A stretch of DNA of 64,000 nt, from NCBI GenBank assembly GCA_023436585.1, contig JAEZIN010000028.1:124001-188000 (forward strand), in the 5' to 3' direction. The translations under genes were made by a program, and so were the position numbers. The DNA is from Bacillota bacterium (GTDB taxonomy: Bacteria > Bacillota > Clostridia > Christensenellales > Aristaeellaceae). The notes under the pieces were generated by a model. The model was given only the letters and a program-made list of their open reading frames with translations. It did not search any database and was not told the DNA's origin. This document shows positions 26,764-35,481 of this stretch, in pieces. Position 1 is the first letter of the stretch, and each line of letters opens with the position of its first letter.

Positions 26764-28419
26764 TTACTTTTTGAACATGGCGTCGTACGCCTTCTGCTTG
26801 AGCTCCAGGTAGCGATTCAGGCCCAGGTCATTTAAGGTGGACAGGTAGGCTTCCCAGTCGGTATCCAGGTTCAGGTCGCCAATGATGAAACGGGAACGGC
26901 TCTCTTCGATGTAGTTCTTCAACTGCACCTGGAGCATGCTCAGTTCATCGGTGTCAAGGCTGTCCATGCGCAGGGCGGGCAGCTCGGAATACTCCTCGCT
27001 CTTGTAGGGCTCATACTTGTTCTCAGTTTCCACCCACAAAAGCTTTTCAAACCCTTCGGGAGAATACAGGTCCATGTCGGGGGTAGTGACGTTGGTGCCG
27101 TTCCACAGGGTGTTGTCGGTGTACTCGATACCCAGCCAGCTCCAATGCACGTTTTGCGCCTGCTCATCAAAGGGGATCAACGTCTTGTAGATGGCGGGGG
27201 TCACACCGTCCAGGCCCACTTCGCCGTCTTCGGCCTTGCGCCATGCAACGCCTTCCTTGCCCCAGCCGCGGATCATGCTGGTCTCATAATCATACATGAG
27301 ATCGGCCCAGCGCATGGAGGCTTCGGGAGCGGGGTTGTCCGTTGTGATGATAAATTCGCCGGTGGTGATGGGGAAGAAGGGGAAATAGGTCACGTTCTGC
27401 ACGCCTTCCGGCCCCTTGAGGGGAGCAACGGAGGTGTAGTGGCGGTAACGCTCGGGGTTGGTGACCACATCCAGGAACATGCCCAGATGGCCTGCGGGGG
27501 CAGCGCCTACCAGTTCGTCTTCCGCCAGAGCCAGAGCCTTCACCTGGTCATACTTGAGTGTCAGAGAATCGGGATAGATGAGGCCTTCGGAATACAGTTT
27601 GTTCAGATAACGGAGGCCTTCGCGGTAAGCATCCTTATTGATGGAGGTGTCGACCACGCCGTCCTTGGTGACATAGTCCTTCACTTGATTGTAAACGCCG
27701 CTGTCATAGACAAAGGAGTTGAGCAGGTAACCGGTAACGCTTTGATACCAGCCCTCGTTCTCCTTGGCGCCGATGAGCGGGATCTCGTCCTTCTTGCCGT
27801 TGCCGTTGGGATCCAGATCACGGAAGGCCACCAGCACGTTGTAGAATTCCTCGGTGGTGGTGGGCATGGTAAGGTTCAGCTTGGTCAGCCAATCCTGGTT
27901 GATCCACATCTTCTGGCTGTAGCCGCAGTGGTAGCAATCTTGGATGGAGGGCAGGGAATAGATGTTGCCATCCAGGGCAGTAATGGCATCCTTCACTTCG
28001 GGCCGGGCTTCCATAATGCCCTTGAAGGTGGGAGCATAGTTTGCAATAAGGTCATTGAGGGGAAGGAACATATGCTCGGCATTGCCGTACAGTTCCTCGG
28101 TAGCGGTGGAAACTTGAACGCCCAGGATGATGTCGGGCAGGTCGCCGCTGGCCAGCATCATGTTCAAAACTTCGGGAGCGGACTCCTGGGGAGCGGTGAT
28201 CCAGTTGATATGGATACCGGTCTTTTCCTCGAGCCAAACGGTGAATTCGTTGGTATTGAGGTCAATAATGGTGGGAATGGCGGGTGCGAACACGTCCAGA
28301 GTAATCTTTTCCTTGACGATGGGATATTCATTGTTGGGAGTTACATCCGCCGCCAGAGCGGAAACAGTACTCACGAGCACCATCACAACGCACAGAAGGA
28401 AAGCCAGAGTCTTTTTCAT
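26764..28419 (-). CDS. Extracellular solute-binding protein (LipO-like)
   Basis: 551 residues. Signal peptide ends near ALAA (about residue 24) without a lipobox cysteine. The mature protein has the large-SBP pattern of LipO/LplA relatives: FTVWLEEKTGIHINWI, LASGDLPDIILG, GNIYSLPSIQD, TPNP-type calcium-like segment DLDPNGNGKKDEIPLI near 195-210, and QKAYDAMFKK at the end. Third gene of its operon, after two permeases. It binds the oligosaccharide or sugar acid imported by those permeases. Confidence 0.93.
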   Translation of the reverse strand: MKKTLAFLLCVVMVLVSTVSALAADVTPNNEYPIVKEKITLDVFAPAIPTIIDLNTNEFTVWLEEKTGIHINWITAPQESAPEVLNMMLASGDLPDIILGVQVSTATEELYGNAEHMFLPLNDLIANYAPTFKGIMEARPEVKDAITALDGNIYSLPSIQDCYHCGYSQKMWINQDWLTKLNLTMPTTTEEFYNVLVAFRDLDPNGNGKKDEIPLIGAKENEGWYQSVTGYLLNSFVYDSGVYNQVKDYVTKDGVVDTSINKDAYREGLRYLNKLYSEGLIYPDSLTLKYDQVKALALAEDELVGAAPAGHLGMFLDVVTNPERYRHYTSVAPLKGPEGVQNVTYFPFFPITTGEFIITTDNPAPEASMRWADLMYDYETSMIRGWGKEGVAWRKAEDGEVGLDGVTPAIYKTLIPFDEQAQNVHWSWLGIEYTDNTLWNGTNVTTPDMDLYSPEGFEKLLWVETENKYEPYKSEEYSELPALRMDSLDTDELSMLQVQLKNYIEESRSRFIIGDLNLDTDWEAYLSTLNDLGLNRYLELKQKAYDAMFKK

Positions 28420-28527
28420 GGATTGTTCTCCTTTCGTTTTGCCATTAAATTGGTTTCTCCCCGTGTACCCTTGGCAGGAAAGGCGCTTATGCGTTATGCA
28501 AGGCGCATTTCCAGACCAAAGCCCATA

Positions 28528-29442
28528 TCAGCCTTTCAGCGCCCCGACCATCACTCCTTTGATAAAATACTTCTGAACGAACGGGTACATAATCAGCAGC
28601 GGCACCGTAGAGACAACGCTGACTGAATATTTCAATAGATCCGCCAGGCCTTGCATGCGAAGCAGCACATCTGCGTCCTTGATCATGGAGGTGTCCACGT
28701 TCTGCAAAACCAGAATGTTACGCAGAATGATCTGCAGGGGATAGAAGTTTTCATTGCGAAGGTACAGCATGGCATTGAAGTATGAATTCCAGTGGCCGAC
28801 GCCGTAGTATAAGCCCATGACCGCCAGGATTGGACCGGACAGCGGTACCGCTACTTTAAAAAGGAATCTGAACTCATCGCACCCATCCAGGGTAGCCGCC
28901 TCGTGAAGCTCTTCCGGGATGGTGGACTGGTAGTAGGTACGGGTTACGATTACATTCCATACAGACAGGGCACTGCACAAAAGAAGTGACAACCTGGTAT
29001 TGAGCAGTTTCAAATCTCCCATCAGGAGGTAGGTGGGAATCAGGCCGCCGGAGAAGAGCATGGTGAATACGAAAAGGCCCGTGAATACATTCCGGCCCAC
29101 CAGATTTTTGCGGGACAACGCGTAGGCCGCCAGCACCGTCAGGATCAGGTTGATGGCCGTGCCCGCACCCATGTAAAACAGAGAGTTCAAAAAGCTCATC
29201 ACAATGCGGGGATTTTTGAACACGGCCTCATAGGCCACCAGCGTAGGATTCACCGGCCAAAGCCACACCCGGCCGGCGGATACCATTCTGGCATCGCTGA
29301 AGGATGCCGCAAAAATAAAAATCATGGGATACAGGACCACCAGCATTGCCAGCGTCAGAAACAGATAAAGGAAAGCCATGAATATTCGGTCTCCGGGAGA
29401 CAGACGGATTGCCGCCCGCCTTTTTTTCATGCTCGTTACCAC
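28528..29442 (-). CDS. Sugar ABC transporter permease, LplC type
   Basis: 304 residues, six membrane segments, EAA loop EAATLDGCDEFRFLFKVAVP and C-terminal PFVQKYFIKGVMVGALKG. The GTG at 29442 overlaps the stop of the preceding permease; the ATG at 29430 is an alternative start. It pairs with the permease encoded immediately upstream. Confidence 0.92.
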   Translation of the reverse strand: MVTSMKKRRAAIRLSPGDRIFMAFLYLFLTLAMLVVLYPMIFIFAASFSDARMVSAGRVWLWPVNPTLVAYEAVFKNPRIVMSFLNSLFYMGAGTAINLILTVLAAYALSRKNLVGRNVFTGLFVFTMLFSGGLIPTYLLMGDLKLLNTRLSLLLCSALSVWNVIVTRTYYQSTIPEELHEAATLDGCDEFRFLFKVAVPLSGPILAVMGLYYGVGHWNSYFNAMLYLRNENFYPLQIILRNILVLQNVDTSMIKDADVLLRMQGLADLLKYSVSVVSTVPLLIMYPFVQKYFIKGVMVGALKG

Positions 29443-30392
29443 AGGCTTGTGTCACCCACCTTTTTGGCCACCAGGTTGGCAATGACCAGCAGAGCCAGAT
29501 TGATGACGGAGTTCAATAATCCAATGGCAGTGGACAAACCGAAATTGTTGGACTGCATGCCGATTTTGTACACATAGGTGGAGATGATTTCCGAAGAGGC
29601 GGTGTTCAGGCTGTTTTGCATCAGGAAGACTTTTTCAAAGCCGACGCTCATGGTGTAGCCAAAGCCCATGATCAGAATGATGGTAATGGTGGGCCTTATG
29701 CAGGGCAGGTCCACATGCCATATCCTTTGAACCTTGTTAGCGCCGTCGATGGTGGCGGCCTCCTGCAATTCCGAGTTGATGCCGGCCAGCGCCGCGATAT
29801 AAATAATGCAGCTGTAGCCGCTGGTCTGCCATACGCCGGACCAGACATACACCGAGCGGAATAATTCGGGCTTACCCATAAAATTCACCGGGTCAATGCC
29901 TACAAGCCCCATCAGACGGTTGACAATGCCAACCCTGGTTTCCAGAAGCATCATCATCATGCCGACCAGCACGACCGTGGAAATAAAGTAAGGAGCGTAG
30001 GTCACCATCTGCACGAATTTCTTGTACCGGCGCGCCTTGATCTCGTTAAAGGCGATGGCCAGTAAAATGGGAATGGGGAAGTTGGCGATGATGGAAAATA
30101 TACTGAGCATGAAGGTATTGCGGATAATCTGCCAACTGATCTTGGAATTGAAGAATTGCTGAAAATAGGATAAGCCAATCCATTGGCTCCCCCATATGCC
30201 TGCGCGGGGGCTGTACCGCTTGAACGCCAACTGCAACCCGTACATGGGGCCATAATTGAAAACCAGCACCCACAAAAGAGGCAGCAGCAATATCACATAT
30301 AACTGCCAGCAGCTGATCAGGCGTTTTAGGAAGCTCCTTCGGCATGTCCTCACGGCTGGCGGCCGTATCGCCTTAGCCATTGGTGTCATCAT
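29436..30392 (-). CDS. Sugar ABC transporter permease, LplB type
   Basis: 318 residues; first gene of a seven-gene operon. Membrane segments begin at about residue 30 (LYVILLLPLLWVLVFNYGPMYGL) and the EAA loop is EAATIDGANKVQRIWHVDLP. Start ATG ATG at 30392 behind GGAGGGG. Its promoter is a strong TTGACA/TATAAT pair with a palindromic operator downstream. Confidence 0.93.
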   Translation of the reverse strand: MMTPMAKAIRPPAVRTCRRSFLKRLISCWQLYVILLLPLLWVLVFNYGPMYGLQLAFKRYSPRAGIWGSQWIGLSYFQQFFNSKISWQIIRNTFMLSIFSIIANFPIPILLAIAFNEIKARRYKKFVQMVTYAPYFISTVVLVGMMMMLLETRVGIVNRLMGLVGIDPVNFMGKPELFRSVYVWSGVWQTSGYSCIIYIAALAGINSELQEAATIDGANKVQRIWHVDLPCIRPTITIILIMGFGYTMSVGFEKVFLMQNSLNTASSEIISTYVYKIGMQSNNFGLSTAIGLLNSVINLALLVIANLVAKKVGDTSLW

Positions 30393-30526
30393 TTTCCCCT
30401 CCGATTTTGTTTGTTTCCTTTCCGGCGCTTGTTTTTTCGCAAAAATACACTACACATCGCGCACAGGCCCTCCCTTTTACCGGCGCAATGATCTTCTGAT
30501 AGTCCGTCTTTCACACTCTCATCATA

Positions 30527-30593
30527 GGGTAAACGTTTACCCTGTTTGATAAACCATTAATCATATTATATAAACAATTCATCCTGATGTCAA
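30527..30593 (-). promoter_or_regulatory. Promoter and palindromic operator of the ABC-dehydrogenase operon
   Basis: Minus strand: TTGACA (30593-30588), TATAAT (30570-30565), 17-base spacer, then GGGTAAACGTTTACCC at 30527-30542, a perfect palindrome matching the regional operator at 14 of 16 positions. The untranslated leader is about 165 bases. Confidence 0.85.
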
Positions 30594-30742
30594 GATATTT
30601 TCAAAGGATTATACGCAAAAGTACTTTCCAATTATGAGCATATGCATCTATTCACCTTATCCATTTTTATGTATTTTGTATATTACGTGCATTTATCAAA
30701 ATTTATATGCCGGAGCGCCTGTGACGCCATTTCAGAAAAGTA

Positions 30743-30804
30743 AGATAAACGTTTAATAAAATGAGGAGAAAGTACTTTCCCTTTCGCCTTTTTGCTGATA
30801 TACT
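30743..30804 (+). promoter_or_regulatory. Promoter region of the fucU gene with two kinds of operator
   Basis: AGATAAACGTTTAATA (30743-30758) matches the regional operator at 12 of 16 positions. GAAAGTACTTTC (30768-30779) is a perfect palindrome covering the place of the -35; the -10 is TATACT at 30799-30804. A second copy of AAAGTACTTTCC lies at 30618-30629. The absent -35 suggests activator control. Confidence 0.5.
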
Positions 30805-30854
30805 GAATCCTAGACAGGGAATACACATCCCGCAAACGAGAGGAGTTTTTTTAT

Positions 30855-31286
30855 ATGCTTAAAGGAATCTCACCCATGTTGTCGCCGGAGCTTTTAAAAA
30901 CGATTGCCGAAATGGGCCACGGGGATGAAATTGTCATCGGCGACGGCAATTTCCCCGCTGCTTCCATGGGCGCGCGCTGTATCCGCTGCGACGGCCACAA
31001 TGTTCCTGAACTGCTGGATGCCATTTTGCAGCTCTTCCCCCTGGACACTTTTGTGGAAAGCCCCGTCACACTCATGCAGGTCGTGCCTGGCACCGTCGCC
31101 GGTGACCCGCCGATCTGGAACGATTTCCGGAAGGTTGTTCAAAAGCATGAGCCTGGAACAAAAATTGAGTTCATTGAGCGGTTCGCCTTTTATGACCGCA
31201 GCCGCAAGGCATATGCCACCATTCAAACCGGTGAAGATGCCCTGTACGCATGCGTGATTTTGAAAAAAGGGGTCATCGGCAAATAA
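30855..31286 (+). CDS. fucU: RbsD/FucU-type sugar mutarotase (L-fucose mutarotase-like)
   Basis: 143 residues. The N-terminal MGHGDEIVIGDGNFPA carries the catalytic His (His22) and Asp of the FucU/RbsD fold; the middle and the C-terminal RFAFYDRSRKAYATIQTGE match the Tyr-containing active-site region of FucU rather than RbsD. It speeds conversion between alpha and beta anomers of L-fucose or a related sugar before isomerases or dehydrogenases act. AGAGGAG precedes the start. It is transcribed alone and terminated by a 17-bp hairpin. The exact sugar (fucose, rhamnose, ribose) is not certain. Confidence 0.9.
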   Translation: MLKGISPMLSPELLKTIAEMGHGDEIVIGDGNFPAASMGARCIRCDGHNVPELLDAILQLFPLDTFVESPVTLMQVVPGTVAGDPPIWNDFRKVVQKHEPGTKIEFIERFAFYDRSRKAYATIQTGEDALYACVILKKGVIGK

Positions 31287-31293
31287 TACCGGC

Positions 31294-31338
31294 TATAAAA
31301 GCGGCGCGCCTTCTATATGGAGGCGCGCCGCTTTTATA
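31294..31338. terminator. Strong bidirectional terminator
   Basis: A 17-bp perfect stem (31294-31310 with 31322-31338; core GCGGCGCGCC) whose outer arms are TATAAAA and TTTTATA. It lies between the convergent mutarotase and nucleoside hydrolase genes. Confidence 0.9.
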
Positions 31339-31357
31339 TGAGTTTTGGGCCTTGTAC

Positions 31358-32200
31358 TTAAGCTTCTCCCCGTATACGTTTCACCATGCGCCTTACCGCT
31401 TCCGCTCCCTTTACAGAAACCGCTGTGCGGATGGGCTTTTTTTCAGCAAAGCGCCGCTCCACGGTAACGCCCCTTGTGAACTCGCCTCGTGTCTCAATCA
31501 CGATATCCTTCATTTCATAATCCAGCAGGTCATCCCATAGCAGGGCAGCGATGGTCAACGGGTCATGAAGGGTGGGCAAAAATGAAAAATTTGCAAAGAA
31601 CCGGTCCATTTCGCCACGCAGAAAGGTTATTTCCCGGCTTTCCCCCTGAACCAGTGCCAGCGATTCCTCTTTGGTAAGCCGGCACTTCTCCGTCACATCC
31701 AACCCCACCAGGGTGATATCCGCACCGCTTTCCATTACGATACGAGCCGCTTCCGGGTCGCATTGAATGTTCCATTCTGGATAGGCCATGGACATCATGC
31801 CGCCCATGATAAAAAGGTGAATTCCCGCCGCGATATCCGGTGCCTGGACAAGGGCCAGGGCCACATTGGTCAGCGGGCCGATGGCCGCCACACACAGGCC
31901 GGGATTTTCCCTTGCTGCCTTGATCAATGCCGGCACCGCCTCATTGGGAAGGGGCGGCTCCGGGATATAGTTGTTCCATAAACCGATAAAAGGCTTTTCT
32001 GCGCCAAGGCACACCGGGATTTCGGGGCGTCCGTATGCCTCCATCATGGAGCGCACCAAACCGGTACGCCAGGCATTTCCGATGTATACCGTGGATATCC
32101 CGATGACATCGACTTCCCTGGAATGCAGCGCCATGCTGATGGACAGCGCATCGTCAATATCTCCGCCCATGTCCGTATCGATCCATAACTTCTGAGGCAT
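31358..32200 (-). CDS. Nucleoside hydrolase (inosine/uridine-preferring family)
   Basis: 280 residues. The calcium- and ribose-binding motif DTDMGGDIDDALS is at about 7-19, the VAAIGPLTNVALAL segment near 110-125, and the catalytic-type His in LPTLHDPLTIAA near 230. These enzymes cleave the N-glycosidic bond of ribonucleosides. Start at 32200 behind GGGAGAG, which gives a normal N-terminus; the longer frame adds an unlikely 13 residues. In this locus, a non-nucleoside N-glycoside or glycosylamine substrate is possible but unsupported. Confidence 0.9.
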   Translation of the reverse strand: MPQKLWIDTDMGGDIDDALSISMALHSREVDVIGISTVYIGNAWRTGLVRSMMEAYGRPEIPVCLGAEKPFIGLWNNYIPEPPLPNEAVPALIKAARENPGLCVAAIGPLTNVALALVQAPDIAAGIHLFIMGGMMSMAYPEWNIQCDPEAARIVMESGADITLVGLDVTEKCRLTKEESLALVQGESREITFLRGEMDRFFANFSFLPTLHDPLTIAALLWDDLLDYEMKDIVIETRGEFTRGVTVERRFAEKKPIRTAVSVKGAEAVRRMVKRIRGEA

Positions 32201-32317
32201 AACTTTCTCTCCCGGGCTGCCTGGCCGGCGGGAAAGCACAGCCGCAGCGTTTTCTGTTTATTTAATGTATAACAGGATGCTATTTAAAAAGCTCAAGCGG
32301 CGCAGTGAAAACCGGCG

Positions 32318-32361
32318 AAATAAAACGGCAGGGCTCCTTGGTAAACCGCGGAATCCTGCCG
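32318..32361 (-). terminator. Terminator of the small secreted protein gene
   Basis: On the minus strand CGGCAGGATTCC pairs with GGAGCCCTGCCG (one mismatch), followed by TTTTATTT. It lies 43 bases past the stop. Confidence 0.75.
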
Positions 32362-32403
32362 CTTATTCTGCTTATGGCTTTTTTGTGCGCGGCTTATGGC
32401 TTA

Positions 32404-33009
32404 TTACTTATAGGCGATGGAGGGTTGAATGCTGACGGCGGCGCCGCCATCATCCCCGGAGCGAACAGCAAAATGGATCTTGTCGCCTTCGGCCACTTCC
32501 ACCTCGATGCCAGCGGTGGCAGCGGGTGTCTGCGCCCACTCCTCTTCCGCCGGGAACAGTTTGACATCCCCATCGGCGGAGGGCTTGACAATTTTTACAA
32601 GGTAAGGCGTATAAGTGTTGCCGTCATCCTTGATGACAAACGAGGCGGGTGCTATGACAACGGTGCCGGCTCTGGGTGCTGTAAAGGCGATCACGATGTC
32701 GATGTGCTCGCCGATCCAGGTGCCGGGCATCGCATAGACGACGCCATCCCACTCGCAGATGGAATGGTATACGTTATCCACCGTGGGCTGCTTGGAAAAC
32801 TGCCAGTTGTCGCCCCAGTCCGGTGTAGGGTTCAAATCCACCAGCTCATTTTTTGCGGCGTCCAAGTAATGGAAGGACCAGACAGGGCCCTGGGTCAAGG
32901 TCAGCGTATCCACGTTCAGGGGATAGGCAGCCTGGACCGCTTCTGCCAGCGCCGTGCCGGCGGTCAGCAACACCATCAGGGAAAGGGCCAGGGAAAGGAG
33001 CTTTTTCAT
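32404..33009 (-). CDS. Small secreted protein, beta-rich, unknown function
   Basis: 201 residues. A signal peptide (MKKLLSLALSLMVLLTAGTALA) is followed by about 180 residues rich in predicted beta strands and aromatic residues (WSFHYLDA, WGDNWQF, YHSICEWDGVVYAMPGTW, IDIVIAFTAPRAGTVVIAP), the look of a beta-sandwich carbohydrate-binding module. The pattern FTAPRAGTVVI recalls extracellular sandwich domains appended to glycosidases. Start at 33009 with AAGGAGG upstream. It follows the secreted GH13-like gene by 52 bases on the same strand and is probably cotranscribed as its binding partner; this is inference. Confidence 0.75.
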   Translation of the reverse strand: MKKLLSLALSLMVLLTAGTALAEAVQAAYPLNVDTLTLTQGPVWSFHYLDAAKNELVDLNPTPDWGDNWQFSKQPTVDNVYHSICEWDGVVYAMPGTWIGEHIDIVIAFTAPRAGTVVIAPASFVIKDDGNTYTPYLVKIVKPSADGDVKLFPAEEEWAQTPAATAGIEVEVAEGDKIHFAVRSGDDGGAAVSIQPSIAYK

Positions 33010-33061
33010 AGGGAACCCTCCTTGCTCTATATTCATGTGCAACTGCACATGGGTTCTTTAC

Positions 33062-35203
33062 TTACGGGCAGGCCAGCATCACATAGCCGTAGGGAGGAAG
33101 GGTGATGCTGCGGGGTGAGATGGATGCCGAACCGAATAGGATTTCATTGGAGAACGCAGGCAAATCCGATACCGAGAGTTCCTTTTCATCCCCGCAAAGG
33201 TTCACCAGCACCAGCCGCCGGCCGCCGGCGTTTGTCCTTGTGTACACCGCCAAGCCTGTATTGTTCAAATAGTAATCTGTTTGCATATCGTCTGACAAGT
33301 TGGCCTTGCGTGCCGCAAACAGCTCCGTGAAGAAGCCCGTCAGATCATAACCGCCTTTGAAGTGGTACAAGCTGGAATCCTCATCGCCCTGATACAAGAA
33401 GGGAATACCGTCGATGGTGCTCAGAAGCACCCATAGCGCCTTGGCCTTTTCTTCCCCATAGACATAGGTCGCCCGCGCCTGATCCCACGTCCAGGATACG
33501 GTATCGTGATTGCCCAGGAAGCGAAGCTTTTGCTGCCCGCGGACGGAAGCAAGATTCTCCGAACGCAGCCAGCGGATGAGCTCCGAGGCAAACGTGACCT
33601 CGTCCGTGTGCTTTTGCCGCATTTCAAACATCATACGGTATAAGGGCATATCGTAAAAAATGTCTGTAACCGAAGCATAAAAGGGCAGCGGATGAAAATT
33701 CTCCGGCAGCAGCGTAGGGGCCACGCCGCTTTCTAAAAAACCGCTTCGGATGGCCGAGACGATGCCCATACCGCCTTTTAGGCCTGAGGATGAAGGCCGG
33801 TTTCCTTCTTGCGGCTGCCAGTTGGAAAGGCCGCCCATGGCGCAGTCGATGCGGCCGCCATCCACCTGAAACCTTGCCACATGGCCCATAATCAGCTGCT
33901 TTGTGTATGCCTGATAGTCGGTATTGGCCATGTCAAAGCTGACACATTCCCATTCGATTTGAAGCCCGCCCCGGCGGGAGACAGAGCACCACTCAGGATG
34001 ATTCTTTGCCAGTGGATCCTCTGGCTCCGGACCGTGGGGAACATAATCGAACAGCACCTTCATGCCAAGCTCGTGGGCTGCATCCACAAAATAGGCTACA
34101 TCTTCCTCTGTGCCGTAGCGCCTGTCGATGACAGCCTGATCGGTGGGACTGTATACGCCGCGGCCTGTATGTTCAAAGATCGGAAGGACCCATAGATTTT
34201 CTATCCCCATACGGGCAAGTGCCGGCAAATCCTCCGCGAACCGGCGCATGGTTTTTGTATCGCGAAAGCCGCTGTCCATGGTGCCCGCGGGATGACAGCT
34301 GTACATGGGGCCTGCAGCAATGCCATCCGCGCGGGAGGGGGCTTCGTAGCCGTTTTCGCTGTACAGCGCTTGCACCAAGGCGTATGGGTCTGCGCCGGTC
34401 AGCTGCAAATATAAGGTGCCTACCTCAAAGCTTTCGCCTGGCAGGAGCTTAAGCTCGGTCATGGAAAGGTTGGCTATGTACATGCCGCCGTTTTTATCCC
34501 GGTAAACGGCAGTGGACCATTTTTCCTCCTCATTCAAAAACACGGCATTGAAGCCCATCTGCCCCTGTCTCGTCATAACGATAGGGTTACAATAGGCTGT
34601 CTGCTTGGTTGTAAAAGCACGCAGGTCATCAAGGCGGATCACATCATAGGGCACGTTGCCGGGAAACTCAAAGGTTGTGCTCTCTGGAACCTGAATATTT
34701 CTAAGCAGAAAGTTTACACCCTGTATTTCGCACACCGTACTTTTGTTTGAGGTGACGGTCACGCTGCATGCAACGCTGCTGGGGGTTACGGTATACTTCT
34801 GGGCAAGCAGCATATCCTGTGTCGCCAGGGTTACAGTCACGCTGTCGCCGTTTGCCTCCATGCTCAAAAGCTGCCCTTGCTCAGGTGCCCTGTTCAGAGG
34901 AACGATTTTGGCCAGGTCCCATGTAGCCATGTCCCAAAATCGTTGATACCCGACGGTGGAAAAAAGAAAGGCACCATCCACGCCTACATCGGTGTACAGG
35001 CCTTCCAAAGCGAAACTTTTTCCATCCCTGAGCATGCCGGTCAGCTGCCCGCCGTCGGAAAAGGACAGTGTCACACCGCGTATGTCAAAGCGCCGGCCGG
35101 ATGCCTCCGCTCCGCCAGGGATGAAAAGAACCATTGCCAGCAGCACAGGTAGCAGTACTGCCGCATAATATCCTTTCCCGGACGCTGATGCCTTCAAACA
35201 CAA
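33062..35203 (-). CDS. Secreted GH13-like (alpha-amylase superfamily) glycoside hydrolase
   Basis: 713 residues. Signal peptide to about Ala34; residues 40-280 form a beta-sandwich resembling the galactose-mutarotase-like domains that precede barrels; the barrel starts near 295. The four amylase regions are altered but complete: DYVPHG (386-391), GGRIDCAMG with Arg451 and nucleophile Asp453, LLPENF with acid/base Glu501, and FLGNHD with His566/Asp567. So the retaining-glycosidase residues are intact while region I is atypical. A shorter, signal-less paralogue is at 52.5 kb. Starts at a TTG (35203, or 35197) after AAAGGGAAG; the exact start is unsure. Confidence 0.85.
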   Translation of the reverse strand: MCLKASASGKGYYAAVLLPVLLAMVLFIPGGAEASGRRFDIRGVTLSFSDGGQLTGMLRDGKSFALEGLYTDVGVDGAFLFSTVGYQRFWDMATWDLAKIVPLNRAPEQGQLLSMEANGDSVTVTLATQDMLLAQKYTVTPSSVACSVTVTSNKSTVCEIQGVNFLLRNIQVPESTTFEFPGNVPYDVIRLDDLRAFTTKQTAYCNPIVMTRQGQMGFNAVFLNEEEKWSTAVYRDKNGGMYIANLSMTELKLLPGESFEVGTLYLQLTGADPYALVQALYSENGYEAPSRADGIAAGPMYSCHPAGTMDSGFRDTKTMRRFAEDLPALARMGIENLWVLPIFEHTGRGVYSPTDQAVIDRRYGTEEDVAYFVDAAHELGMKVLFDYVPHGPEPEDPLAKNHPEWCSVSRRGGLQIEWECVSFDMANTDYQAYTKQLIMGHVARFQVDGGRIDCAMGGLSNWQPQEGNRPSSSGLKGGMGIVSAIRSGFLESGVAPTLLPENFHPLPFYASVTDIFYDMPLYRMMFEMRQKHTDEVTFASELIRWLRSENLASVRGQQKLRFLGNHDTVSWTWDQARATYVYGEEKAKALWVLLSTIDGIPFLYQGDEDSSLYHFKGGYDLTGFFTELFAARKANLSDDMQTDYYLNNTGLAVYTRTNAGGRRLVLVNLCGDEKELSVSDLPAFSNEILFGSASISPRSITLPPYGYVMLACP

Positions 35204-35241
35204 ATCTTCCCTTTCGTTTGGGATTGCGCAACTTTACAAAA

Positions 35242-35277
35242 GGATAAACGCTTAACCATCGCGGAACAACAAGTCAA
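35242..35277 (-). promoter_or_regulatory. Operator and probable promoter of the secreted GH13-like gene
   Basis: GGATAAACGCTTAACC at 35242-35257 matches the regional operator at 14 of 16 positions, 39 bases upstream of the start codon. A TTGACT element (35277-35272, minus strand) would place the -10 inside the operator, so a bound repressor would block polymerase directly; the -10 itself is poor. Confidence 0.55.
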
Positions 35278-35406
35278 TCCTGTATGCATGCTTTTTGATT
35301 GCCAAACATTCTTTATGATGCAAAGTTTATCCCAAAATACCAGCTATGTCAATAAGAAATTGAGCAATATTCAGATACTCGTCATGCAGAATTTTGTTTT
35401 TGGTTA

Positions 35407-35460
35407 TTGACAATGGGGATGCCACTTCCTATACTGTGAATAAAGAGAAATCGTTTATCC
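35407..35460 (+). promoter_or_regulatory. Promoter and operator of the dual-ABC operon
   Basis: TTGACA at 35407-35412 and TATACT at 35430-35435 (17-base spacer). GAGAAATCGTTTATCC at 35445-35460 has a perfect right half-site (GTTTATCC) and a weak left half, immediately after the start point. Confidence 0.75.
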
Positions 35461-35481
35461 AAAGTAATGGAGCTGATAAGC

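Noticed and set aside
27145..28626. 493-codon plus-strand frame opposite the SBP gene
   Set aside because: Lies wholly opposite a clear LipO-like SBP; composition is that of an antisense shadow, rich in Gly, Val and His, with no ribosome site.
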